A stretch of DNA of 64,000 nt from Gelidibacter japonicus (GTDB lineage: Bacteria; Bacteroidota; Bacteroidia; Flavobacteriales; Flavobacteriaceae), in contig NZ_BJKB01000002.1 of NCBI RefSeq assembly GCF_010725055.1, forward strand, positions 248,001 through 312,000, in the 5' to 3' direction. A model generated the notes under the pieces. That model saw nothing but the letters and a program-made list of their open reading frames with translations. It was not told the origin of the DNA and did no database searches. Positions 34,237 to 44,900 of the stretch are shown piece after piece. Position 1 is the first letter of the stretch. The number at the start of each line of letters is the position of its first letter. The position numbers and the translations under genes are program-made.

Positions 34237-36678
34237 TTGAAAACACTTCTTAGATTTCTGCCAGCATTAACTATACTTTGTGTAAATTATATTTCCTATG
34301 GGCAGGGCCCTACAGATTGTATCGATTCTGTAATTATTTGTGGGAATTCCACGGTCAATTTAGATGTCAACGGCGTTGGAGTCCAGGAGTTGAATAATTC
34401 AAACACCTGTGGCAGTAGTGAACACAATAGTATTTGGCTTCAAGTAAGCCTTGTTACCGATGGCACCTTAGGCTTTACCTTACGACCAAACAGCAGCGCG
34501 ATTCAAGAAGATTATGATTTTTTTGTTTTCGGACCAAATGTTCCATGTAATGATATTGGACAAGCTATCCGTTGTTCTACAACAAATCCGGCTTCGGCAG
34601 GTCTGAACAATAATTATACAGGAATGAATGCCAGTTCAAGCGATGTGTCCGAAGGTCCTGGCCCTGACGGCGACAGTTTTGTCCGTTGGCTCGATGTTAT
34701 GGCTGGAGACACTTACTTCATCGTTATTGACAGGCCCATTGGCAATAGTGGATTTACTTTGGAATGGACCGGAACAGCTGAGTTTTCTGCGCCTCCCGTC
34801 AATCAGGCAAGTCCATTGACACCTTTGGACCTTGCGAAGTGCGATACCGAAACACCTTTTGAAGATGGCTTGACAAGCTTTGATTTAGATGTCAATACAC
34901 CTATAATTATGGGTACACAAACCGATGTTTCCATTAGCTATCATCTCACTGAGAGTGATGCCAATATCAATATCAATCCACTTTCAAGTCCTTATACCAA
35001 TATTTCCAATCCGCAGGAAATTTTTGTTAGGATCACCAATGATCTTACCGGTTGTTTTGAAATCACCGATTTTTCTCTCAATGTCAATTTAGGACCAAAT
35101 TATGAACCTCCTACGCCTTTTTTACTTTGCGACTCAACGATTGATGGCAACAATAACAATGGACAGACTTATTTTGATCTACACTCTAAAAATCCTGAGA
35201 TTTTAGACGGTCAAGATCCATCTTCTATTAACATTAGTTACCACGAGTCTAAGACTTCTGCAGAAATGGGAATAAATGCAATATCCAGCCCCTATTATAA
35301 TATCGTTCCCAATCAGCAACAAATCTTTGTTAGGATTGAAGACGTATTGAACACTAACTGCAGAACGATTACAACATTAGATCTCGTGGTCAATCGTTTA
35401 CCTGATGCCTTTGATGCCACACTCTTCCAATGCGATGAGGATGGCACTTTTGACGGCAATACTACTTTTAATTTGGATCAAGCCAAAGAGGCCATTACTG
35501 GTGGTAGTCCTAATAGAAGTCTAAGCTACTATCTCAATCGTAACGATGCCGAAAATAACAGCAATGCGGTTAGTGGAACTGCTTATACGAATATCGCAAA
35601 TCCGCAGTTGATATTTGTTAGGGTAACCGATGATTTGACCGGCTGTTTCAGTATTAGTCAGCTGAATCTTGAAGTCAGCACAACTTCCGCAAATAACGCA
35701 CTCTTGGAGGCTTGTGACAATGATGGTAATGAAGATGGGTTGTACGCATTTAATCTTTCTGACGCAAATGCTGCAGTTTTGAGCAGCTTGCCCATTGGGC
35801 TCGATCTGTTTTACTATGAAACCTATATGGATGCCCTTTTGGAAGTCAACCCACTCCCGAATATTTTCACCAATACAGTCCCTTATTCACAAACTATTTA
35901 TGCAAGGGTTGAGGACAGTAATGCCTGTTATGGGATTAGCGAAATTGTCCTGACCGTATTTGAAATGCCAAATGTTGAACTGGAAGTCAATGCTATCTAC
36001 TGTCTAAATAAATTCCCCGACGAAATCACACTCACTGGAGGAATTATTGATGACCACCCAAACAACTATACATATGCTTGGTCTACAGGTGAAAACACTC
36101 CTGAAATTATGATAAATACACAAGGAACCTATTCGGTAAGAGTATCTAATGCCAATGGCTGTTTTAAAGACAGAACAATTAATGTCTTGCCTTCCAATAT
36201 TGCCACAGTAACAAATATCAATATCACTGATGGCGCTCAAAACAACAGCATCACGGTAATTGTTAGCGGAGAAGGTGAATACGAATATGCACTAAACGAA
36301 AGCAATGGTCCTTATCAAAATAGTGCCACCTTTAACAATGTAGCTCCTGGTTTCCACACTATTTTTGTAAGAGACATCAACGGTTGTGGCATCATCCAAG
36401 AGGACATTTCCGTTATTGGTTTTCCCAAATATTTCACCCCAAACAACGATGGCATCAATGACCGTTGGCAAGTACACGGTGTCAATGAGCAGTTTCAGCC
36501 AAAGACAACTATTTATATTTTTGATAGGATGGGTAAATTGCTCAAAGAACTTCATCCCCTAAGCAGTGGTTGGGATGGGAACTATATCGGGAAGCCAATG
36601 CCAACAGATGATTATTGGTTTTCAGTGACCCTTCAGGACGGTAGGGTATTTAGTGGTCACTTTAGTCTAAAACGTTAA
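34237..36678 (+). CDS. T9SS type B cargo protein with four CD-type repeats
   Basis: The 813-residue secreted protein has a signal peptide (MKTLLRFLPALTILCVNYISYGQ). The N-terminal domain (about 20-190, CGNSTVNLD...VRWLDVMAGDTYFIVIDRP) is beta-rich and occurs in gliding-associated proteins. Four repeats of about 97 residues start at the Cys near 202; each begins C-D and ends in T-G-C or similar, with an Asp/Asn-rich loop like DEDGTFDG. The C-terminus is a type B sorting domain: FPKYFTPNNDGINDRW through SSGWDGNYIGKPMPTDDYWF to GHFSLKR. The start is TTG; no ATG fits. It should be exported by the T9SS and placed on the cell surface, possibly for adhesion. The repeats are related to those in the next two genes. 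Confidence 0.88.
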   Translation: MKTLLRFLPALTILCVNYISYGQGPTDCIDSVIICGNSTVNLDVNGVGVQELNNSNTCGSSEHNSIWLQVSLVTDGTLGFTLRPNSSAIQEDYDFFVFGPNVPCNDIGQAIRCSTTNPASAGLNNNYTGMNASSSDVSEGPGPDGDSFVRWLDVMAGDTYFIVIDRPIGNSGFTLEWTGTAEFSAPPVNQASPLTPLDLAKCDTETPFEDGLTSFDLDVNTPIIMGTQTDVSISYHLTESDANININPLSSPYTNISNPQEIFVRITNDLTGCFEITDFSLNVNLGPNYEPPTPFLLCDSTIDGNNNNGQTYFDLHSKNPEILDGQDPSSINISYHESKTSAEMGINAISSPYYNIVPNQQQIFVRIEDVLNTNCRTITTLDLVVNRLPDAFDATLFQCDEDGTFDGNTTFNLDQAKEAITGGSPNRSLSYYLNRNDAENNSNAVSGTAYTNIANPQLIFVRVTDDLTGCFSISQLNLEVSTTSANNALLEACDNDGNEDGLYAFNLSDANAAVLSSLPIGLDLFYYETYMDALLEVNPLPNIFTNTVPYSQTIYARVEDSNACYGISEIVLTVFEMPNVELEVNAIYCLNKFPDEITLTGGIIDDHPNNYTYAWSTGENTPEIMINTQGTYSVRVSNANGCFKDRTINVLPSNIATVTNINITDGAQNNSITVIVSGEGEYEYALNESNGPYQNSATFNNVAPGFHTIFVRDINGCGIIQEDISVIGFPKYFTPNNDGINDRWQVHGVNEQFQPKTTIYIFDRMGKLLKELHPLSSGWDGNYIGKPMPTDDYWFSVTLQDGRVFSGHFSLKR

Positions 36679-37003
36679 TCGAAGCTTAAACCCGATTCCA
36701 TTTGAATCTGCACCAAGCAGTCAATTTGAGACGCTACTTTAACGGGTATTGTTTCAAAACTTCCAGAATATAACATCAACTGTTAGTTTCTAAATTTCAT
36801 CTTCAAACAATTTTCTATGGTAAATGGTTTTAAATCCCAATAAAACCACTGAATTCCCAATCAAAGTTAAAGTTTATTGTAATTCATCGTGTTTTATTGT
36901 ATTTCGTCTAAAAATTGGTTATTTTTCGGGCCCAATTAAATGATACTGAGATTTCATTCCCCTAAAGATGAATTCTCTCCCGACTAAACTTAACCTATAA
37001 AGA
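36679..37003. other. Intergenic stretch between two T9SS cargo genes
   Basis: I see no gene, clear hairpin or consensus promoter box in these 325 bases. The next ATG is preceded by AACCTATAAAGA, an A-rich leader. Confidence 0.5.
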
Positions 37004-40000
37004 ATGAAATCTTTCCGAATTTCCCTCCTTGCTTTTGCATGTATTTTATGCCACCAGGTATTTAGTCAGCAAATATCGATTGATAGCCAAGTCGATCCGG
37101 ATCAACTGATTGCAAACCATTTAATTCAGGGTTGTGTCGAGATTTCCGATGTGGCTTCACCCATAAATGGCTCGATCAACGGTTTTTCAAGCTTTGGATA
37201 TTTTGAGCGTGGCAACTCTAATTTTCCGTTTGAAAATGGAATAATTCTCTCTACCGGAAAAGCAGATTCAGCGGGTAATAAGAAGAATGATAAAACTTTA
37301 AATGATGGCGATAGCAACTGGCTTTCCGATCCAGATCTTGAAGAAGCTTTAGGTATTTCAAATACCCTAAATGCCACCGTAATAGAATTTGATTTCTCAT
37401 CACTCTCCAACCAAATTCAATTTAATTATATTTTAGCGTCTGAAGAGTATTATGGAAACTATCCTTGTGATTATTCAGATGGTTTCGCGTTCTTAATCAA
37501 ACGTGCAGGGACCAATGATCCATACCAAAATATCGCCATTATTCCAGGTACCGATATTCCTGTAAACACCAATACCATTCATAACGAAATTGTTGGTTTT
37601 TGTGCAGCATCAAATGAAGATTATTTTGATGGTTATGGTTTAGGGGACACCAACTATGACGGTCGAACCAAAGTGATGACTGCCACGGCAAACACGGTCC
37701 CAAATGTGGTTTACCATATCAAATTGATTATCGCTGATCAGACCGATTCCAATTATGATTCTGCCGTTTTTATTGAAGGAAATAGTTTTTCGGCCGTCGT
37801 CGACTTGGGAGAAGACATCACCACCTGCGCCGATCGCTTAACCTTGGATGGCAATATCGATAATCCAGACGGGGTTTATTCATGGTTTTTAAATGATGAG
37901 CTTCTACCTGGCGAAACACAATCTACATTAACAGCTCTTCAATCCGGAGTTTACACGGTAAAAATTGATATTCCTTTAGGAAATAGCTTCTGCACCATTG
38001 ACGACAGGGTAGCCCTTGTTTTAAGTTCAACCCAAACGGCCTCAGAAATTTCAGATTTTGGCATTTGCGACGACGCGTCTGGGGACGGTTTCGAGGTTTT
38101 TGATCTTAATATTAAAAATGCTGATGTTTTAAAAGCAGTTCCTAAATCTGAATACACCATTTCCTATCATTATTCCAATGAGGATGCTCTCGAAAACAGC
38201 AATGCTATTTCAGCACCAATAACTAATACCACCAATCCGCAACCTATATTTGTCAGAATTGAAGATACAATCAATGGCTGTTTGGCCTATGCTTCCTTTA
38301 ATTTGGTAGTTCATCAGCTTCCACAAATTACAGCTCCAACCGATTTATATGCTTGTGACGATCCTAGCTTAAACGGTTTGTCTTCTATTGACCTTACCGA
38401 AAAAGACGATGAAATCACGAACGGACAAGCAGAGTTAGTTGTTGCATATTACCATACCCAATCCGATGCAGATGAAGGCATCAATGCCATTGCTTCTCCA
38501 TATACCAATCAGTCGAGAAACGAAACCCTATTTGTAAGAGTTTCCAATATTGAGACTGGTTGTGCAAGTACCACAACTCTCAATTTAATAGTTCTTGATA
38601 AACCTGCCATTAATACAGGTGATCACTATTTGGACGCCTGTGATCCTGAGCATGACGGATTTTCACAATTTAACCTCAACGATATCACTCCAGATGTTTT
38701 AAATGGGCTGACTGGTGTTTCAGTAACGTTTCATGAAATTTATGATGATGCATTATCCGGAACCAATGCCATCCCTAATCCTTCAGCATATACAAATACG
38801 AAACAAAGTTTTCAAACCTTGTACATTAGAGTGCTCGATGATGAATCAGGATGTGCTTCTGTAACTTCATTTGAGGTTCATGCCAACCTTCTATTGACTG
38901 GCACACGCATTGAAGACTTCTCTATTTGCGACGTTAAGGATGGAGATCTCCCGTCATTTGACTTGAACAACATTGCAGAAGTGATTATCAATGATCTTCC
39001 CGATGTGACGATTACATTTTACGAAACCATTGAAGACCAAACCAATCAAACCAATGCCTTAAATCATGCTTTTCCATATATGCCACCAGCATTTCCGAAA
39101 ACGCTATACATTACTTTAAAAAACAGTAGTTGCACGGAAATTTCAGAAATACAATTATTGCTGAATCCTGTCATCGACTTCCCATCCATAGGATCTGTAA
39201 CTTATTGTGACAACGACCAAGATGGTTATACTCCTATCGATTTGAGTTCATTTTCAAGTGCCATTACCAATGGGGAAGATGGTTATACCGTACGTTATTT
39301 TGAAACTCAAGAGGACGCTGATAATAACAGCAACGCCCTTCCAAATTTTTATACGAATACCATCAATCCGTTAAGACTTTATTCGAGAACTACTTCAAAT
39401 GCGACAGGTTGTTCAGACATTAAGAGTTTTGAAATTACGGTTCTTCCCGCACCAGAAACAACTACTCCTGAAGAAATCATCATTTGTGATGATGACCAAG
39501 ACGGTTTTAAAATTATAGATTTAAGCACTACAATCAACGAATTGGTGACGGACAGAAATAACAGGACATTTTCTTTCCATAAATCATTAGAGCATGCCGA
39601 ACTCAATACTGAACCCATAACCAACATTACCAGTTATAATGCCAATACACAAACCGTATTCGCTCGGGTTGAAAACCAATTGACCGGTTGTCATTCCATA
39701 GAACCGATTAAAATTATCATCAATACCTTACCTGTTTTTACAAGTATTAGTGATTACATCTATTGTGAAAATCCCAGTGATGGTTTTGGAGAGTTTATAT
39801 TTAAAACTAAAGACTCTGAGATTTTAAATGGGCAAAACGGCAAGGTAGCGTCTTATTATTTAACCCAAGAAGATGCCCATAATAGAACAAATGCGATAAA
39901 TAAGACGGAGATTTACGAGAACATCAGCAATCCTCAAAGGATTTTCGTGAGGGTAGAAAACACTTCAGATATGACCTGCTACGGAACATCATCCTTCAAC

Positions 40001-41830
40001 ATTGAAGTAGGCACAAGCCCAGAATTTAATGTGGCCTCAGATTGGTTTGTCTGTGATGATATCTCCAATGATTCCACTGAAATTTTTAATCTATCAGAAA
40101 AAATCGCGGAAATCTCAGCAGGAATTGAGGATAATTTGCATATTACGTTTTATACGAGTTATGCCAATGCCCAGAATGCAGTGAATCCTCTCAATACAAA
40201 ATATGCCAACACAAAAAACCCACAAAAGATTTATGCTCGCATTGAAAATGGTAGTATTTGTGCGTCCATAACCGACTTTAGTTTGGGAGTCATCAAAGCT
40301 CCAGATGCCAATCCGTCAAAGCCAATCGTTCAATGTGACACGGATTATGACGGCCAGATGACCTTCAATTTAAGACAATCTGAAATTGATATTTTGGAAG
40401 TACGACAGAATAATCTTGTCGTTGCCTACTATGAGACTGCAGAAGATTTGGAGGCAGAGGTCAACCCTATTACAATACCTGAATCCTACAAAAATATTTC
40501 AAATCCGCAAACAGTTTATGTGCGACTTACCAATAGCATTTCAAACTGTTTTTTATCCATTCCGTTGGAATTGGTTGTCAATCAACCACCGGTATTTAAT
40601 CCCATTACAAGTCTATCAATTTGTGATAATGAAGCCCATGAATATGATTTGTCAGAAGTAGATGAATTACTTGTTGAAAACACTTCAAATGTGAATATTT
40701 CATACCACAAAACTAAAAAAGATGCATTGGATGCCACCAACGCCCTTGACAAAAACTTTCGCCATCAATCCGCGGTAGAAAAAATTTATGTCAGGATAGA
40801 AAATGCTTCCACCCTTTGTTTCACAACCCATCAGTTTACTTTAAAGATTGACCCATTACCGGTTGCAAACACTGCTCCAGATTTAGACCATTGTGATGAC
40901 GACTTTGACGGATTGTACACATTTGATCTTTCTCAACAGAATGACTTTATTTTGGGAAGCCAAAACCCTGAACAATTCCGAGTTTCCTATTATGAAACCA
41001 GCGAAGCAGCACATACCGGCTCAAATGCGTTAAGCACCTTTTATGACGCAACCGATTTACAAACCATTTATGCAAGAGTCGAAAACAATGCAACGGGCTG
41101 TTATAATATCACAAGTTTCCAAACCTATGTGCATCCTCTGCCAATAGTGGATATTCCTGATCAGGTTATTTGTTTGGACAGAGGACCACTTTTGGTGAGC
41201 GCCAATACCAATAGAACGGATGACACGTATCTATGGTCAACCAACGAAACGACTCCAGAAATCGAGATCACTGAAATCGGCACTTATTGGGTCAACGTGA
41301 CGACCATATTTGGTTGTGAAACCACTCAGACATTTAATGTCATAGAGTCAGAAGCCGCAACCATCGAATTTACAGAAACTGTTGATTTTTCGGACCCTAA
41401 CAATATCACCGTGACCATAAGTGGGATTGGAAACTATTTGTATGTGTTAAACGATAAAGACCCTCAAGAATCAAATGTTTTTGAAAGAGTGCCCATTGGC
41501 CCCAATTTGATTACGGTTATTGATTTGAATGGATGTTCTGAAGTCACCAAAGAAATCGTGGTCATCGATACTCCAAAATTCATGACTCCAAATGATGATG
41601 GTTACTTTGATACTTGGCATATTACAGGTGTTGAAACCCTACCGGGAACCGTCGTTTACATCTATGATCGCTACGGCAAACAACTGGCCTATTTGACCTC
41701 AAGCTCTAAGGGTTGGGACGGCACCCATAATGGGCACAAAATGCCTGCATCAGACTATTGGTTTGTTGCTGATGTCAAAAAAGACAATACCACTTTTCAA
41801 CTTAAAGGACACTTTACCCTAAAGCGCTAA
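37004..41830 (+). CDS. Giant T9SS type B cargo protein, choice-of-anchor-L plus eleven repeats (copy A)
   Basis: The 1608-residue protein starts with a signal peptide ending VFSQ. Residues about 35-265 match the choice-of-anchor L domain (GCVEISDV, LSTGKADSAGN, FNYILASEEY, GFAFLIKRAG, YHIKLIIADQ, DSAVFIEGNSF). A short Ig-like or PKD-like unit follows. Eleven repeats of about 95 residues then run from Cys 355 to about 1385. Each opens with C-D or C-E plus an Asp-rich loop (DNDQDG, DDDFDG) and closes with a second Cys in TGC or a variant. The tail has a Cys-containing beta-sandwich and a type B sorting domain (TPKFMTPNDDGYFDTWHI to KGHFTLKR). I infer a surface adhesin-like filament; calcium binding by the Asp loops is plausible but unproven. 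The next gene is its paralog. Confidence 0.9.
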   Translation: MKSFRISLLAFACILCHQVFSQQISIDSQVDPDQLIANHLIQGCVEISDVASPINGSINGFSSFGYFERGNSNFPFENGIILSTGKADSAGNKKNDKTLNDGDSNWLSDPDLEEALGISNTLNATVIEFDFSSLSNQIQFNYILASEEYYGNYPCDYSDGFAFLIKRAGTNDPYQNIAIIPGTDIPVNTNTIHNEIVGFCAASNEDYFDGYGLGDTNYDGRTKVMTATANTVPNVVYHIKLIIADQTDSNYDSAVFIEGNSFSAVVDLGEDITTCADRLTLDGNIDNPDGVYSWFLNDELLPGETQSTLTALQSGVYTVKIDIPLGNSFCTIDDRVALVLSSTQTASEISDFGICDDASGDGFEVFDLNIKNADVLKAVPKSEYTISYHYSNEDALENSNAISAPITNTTNPQPIFVRIEDTINGCLAYASFNLVVHQLPQITAPTDLYACDDPSLNGLSSIDLTEKDDEITNGQAELVVAYYHTQSDADEGINAIASPYTNQSRNETLFVRVSNIETGCASTTTLNLIVLDKPAINTGDHYLDACDPEHDGFSQFNLNDITPDVLNGLTGVSVTFHEIYDDALSGTNAIPNPSAYTNTKQSFQTLYIRVLDDESGCASVTSFEVHANLLLTGTRIEDFSICDVKDGDLPSFDLNNIAEVIINDLPDVTITFYETIEDQTNQTNALNHAFPYMPPAFPKTLYITLKNSSCTEISEIQLLLNPVIDFPSIGSVTYCDNDQDGYTPIDLSSFSSAITNGEDGYTVRYFETQEDADNNSNALPNFYTNTINPLRLYSRTTSNATGCSDIKSFEITVLPAPETTTPEEIIICDDDQDGFKIIDLSTTINELVTDRNNRTFSFHKSLEHAELNTEPITNITSYNANTQTVFARVENQLTGCHSIEPIKIIINTLPVFTSISDYIYCENPSDGFGEFIFKTKDSEILNGQNGKVASYYLTQEDAHNRTNAINKTEIYENISNPQRIFVRVENTSDMTCYGTSSFNIEVGTSPEFNVASDWFVCDDISNDSTEIFNLSEKIAEISAGIEDNLHITFYTSYANAQNAVNPLNTKYANTKNPQKIYARIENGSICASITDFSLGVIKAPDANPSKPIVQCDTDYDGQMTFNLRQSEIDILEVRQNNLVVAYYETAEDLEAEVNPITIPESYKNISNPQTVYVRLTNSISNCFLSIPLELVVNQPPVFNPITSLSICDNEAHEYDLSEVDELLVENTSNVNISYHKTKKDALDATNALDKNFRHQSAVEKIYVRIENASTLCFTTHQFTLKIDPLPVANTAPDLDHCDDDFDGLYTFDLSQQNDFILGSQNPEQFRVSYYETSEAAHTGSNALSTFYDATDLQTIYARVENNATGCYNITSFQTYVHPLPIVDIPDQVICLDRGPLLVSANTNRTDDTYLWSTNETTPEIEITEIGTYWVNVTTIFGCETTQTFNVIESEAATIEFTETVDFSDPNNITVTISGIGNYLYVLNDKDPQESNVFERVPIGPNLITVIDLNGCSEVTKEIVVIDTPKFMTPNDDGYFDTWHITGVETLPGTVVYIYDRYGKQLAYLTSSSKGWDGTHNGHKMPASDYWFVADVKKDNTTFQLKGHFTLKR

Positions 41831-41984
41831 ATCAAAGACCAAAATGCTATTGAAATAAATATTTCAGCTATAAAATTTTCATATCATCATTAAAACTCAC
41901 AATATTGAGTGTTTTTTTGGTACTTTTAAAATCCGTAATTGATTGTTAACTACGAGGTTCACATTCAATTCTGTTATAAGTACC

Positions 41985-44900
41985 ATGTTAATATTAAACA
42001 AAACTTTTCTGAGCTTCATTGTATTTGTAGCTTTCTGTGGTATGCTCTATGCTCAACAGATTGCTACCAGCAACACGATGTCCTTGGAGGCCTTGATACA
42101 AAATACGCTTGGTCAGGGATGCGTTGAAATTTCAAATATTTCATCTCGTGTCAATGGTTCGTCAAATAACATTCCGAGTTTTGGACGATTTACAAAGGAA
42201 AATTCAAGTTTTCCATTCCAAAATGGCCTCATTCTAACCACGGGCAATGTTCTTTCTGCAGGCAATACTCTAAACACAAATCCACTAAATGAAGGTACTG
42301 TTTCATGGGGCACTGACCCAGATTTGGAAGCGGCATTGGGCATTGCTAGAACCATGAACGCAACGTCCATCGAATTTGATTTTATATCTGCATCCAACCA
42401 AATTTCGTTCAATTATATTTTGGCATCTGAAGAATATTTAGGAACCAATCCCTGCATCTATTCTGACGGATTTGCTTTTTTAATTAAGGAAGCGGGCTCC
42501 CCAAATCCATATACCAATATTGCCCTTATCCCCGGCACTTCAACACCTGTAAACACCACCACGATTCGTCCAGAAATTGTCGGGTATTGTCCCGCTGAAA
42601 ATTTAGCCTATTTTCATGATTATAATGATGGGGACTCTAATTATAACGGAAGAACAACAATACTTAATGCAACGGCAAATATAAAACCTAATGTGGCCTA
42701 CCATATCAAATTAGTGATTGCAGATCAAAAAGATCCATTTTACGATTCTGCCGTTTTTATAGAAGGCAATAGTTTTAATGCCACAGTAAACTTGGGCCCA
42801 GACATTTTCACCTGCGCAACCTCAACTACATTAAATGGTAGTATTGACAATCCTTTGGCAACTTATAAATGGTTCAGAAACGGTACCCTAATAGATGGTG
42901 CCACAAACCCTACGCTCACCGTCAATCAATCAGGAAACTATAAAGTTCGTGCAAGTGTTAAACTTAATAATAAAACGTGCGAGATTGAAGATGATATTCT
43001 CATCACCTTAAATGCACAAAAACTCCTAGCCAATATTCCAAATTATAGACTGTGCGACGACCTTTCAAACGATGGTCTCGAAGTTTTCGATTTATCTTCC
43101 CAGAACATTGAAGTATTGAAAATGTTGCCGCCATCAAATTACAACATCTCCTATCACTTCACCTTAGAAGAAGCAGAAGCTGGAAACAATCCTATCGTAT
43201 CACCTATCCAAAATAGGGAGAATCCACAAAATGTATTCATTAGGATTCAAGATGTTGACAATGGCTGCCTCACATTTTCCGGAGTGCGTTTAACAGTCAA
43301 TCCACTCCCCGTAGTTACAGCTCCTGATCCTCTGATAGTTTGTGATACAGATGGCCATTCTGATGGTATTACTGGGATAGATCTTAGGCAGATGGATGCG
43401 CAGCTTACGAACAACTCCCCCAACCTATATGTTAGTTATCATTTTAATTCAATCGATGCTGTCTCAGGAAATAATCCCGTGCCGTCCCCTTTCACCAACA
43501 GCAATCAAAATCACACATTTCATGTAAGAGTTTATGATGGCAATACAGGATGTTTCAATACAACAACATTGGATGTCACAATTCTTAACACGCCACATGC
43601 AGCAATTGATAGGCCATACATTAATGCCTGTGAAGCTGGAAGCGGAGGCTTTGAAACCTTCGATTTGACAAGTTTAATAGATGATCTTTTGGACGGTCTG
43701 ACAGATATTCCAGAAAACTTCTATGAATCAGAGGAAGATGCAGAAGCAGGTATCAATCCTATAGCCAACACCTCCAATTATCAAAATATTGTAGCTGATT
43801 TTCAAACCATTTATTTAAAAATTGTCGATAATGTCACAGGCTGCTTTACCATTGTTCCCATAGAGTTACACACCAATATCATACAAACCGGACTTGTACT
43901 CGCCGATTTTAATGGTTGTGATGATCCTTCGCAGGATGGAATTGTCGATTTTGATTTACTCTCTATAGAATCCCAGCTTCTGAATGGCTACGAGGGATTT
44001 ACGGTTAGTTTTTATGAAAGCCAAACCGATCAGGAAAACAATATAAATGCACTCGATAAGAATCTGCCGTATACGGTCAATTCCAACATCTCACCTGACC
44101 CTCACATTTTATATTTAACAGTTTCTAATGACGGTTGCGATAATTTTGTTAGCATCAACTTAATTGTTAACCCACCAGTAATAATTCCGAATCTTGACCC
44201 TGTGACCTATTGTGATACAGATCAAGACGGGGTCGCCCATATTTTATTGGAAACCATTAATTCTTATGTAAGTCAAGGTGTCAATGGCGCCAATGTTCGG
44301 TATTTCAAAACCGAGGAAGACGCCTTGAACAACGAAAATGTGTTAGACCCACATATTTACAATGAAAGCAACCCACAAACAATTTATGCCCGTGTGACCA
44401 ATTCCATAACGAGCTGTTATGATATTACGGCCTTGACCATTCAAATAGAATTACCTCCTGTAATTATTGGAGATGCCGAAATTATCATTTGCGATGACGA
44501 TGAGGATGGCTACTACTTTGTGGATCTTGAAAACAAAATTCCAGAACTAGTTGCAGACACTACAGGATTGACGATCACATTTCATACTAATTACAATTTG
44601 GCAATTAGCGGAGAGAATCCCATTCCAAATCCTGAAAATTACAACAGTAGAACACAGTACATTGCAGTGCGTGTTGAAGATAATGTCACAGGTTGCATTA
44701 GCATTGCCGACCTTTATGTTTATGTCAATACGCTGCCTCAGTTTATCGATATCTCAAATTTCGAAAACTGCGAAGCTGCGGGCAACCCTATTGCGGATTT
44801 TTATTTTTATGAGAAAGATGATGAAATTTTAAATGGACAGGGAGAAAAACAGGTCTTGTACTTTAGAACTCTTGAAGATGCAAACAATCGTGTTAATATC

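Noticed and set aside
41943-41984. TTG start 42 bases upstream of copy B
   Set aside because: It adds 14 polar residues before the signal peptide; ATG 41985 gives a normal one.
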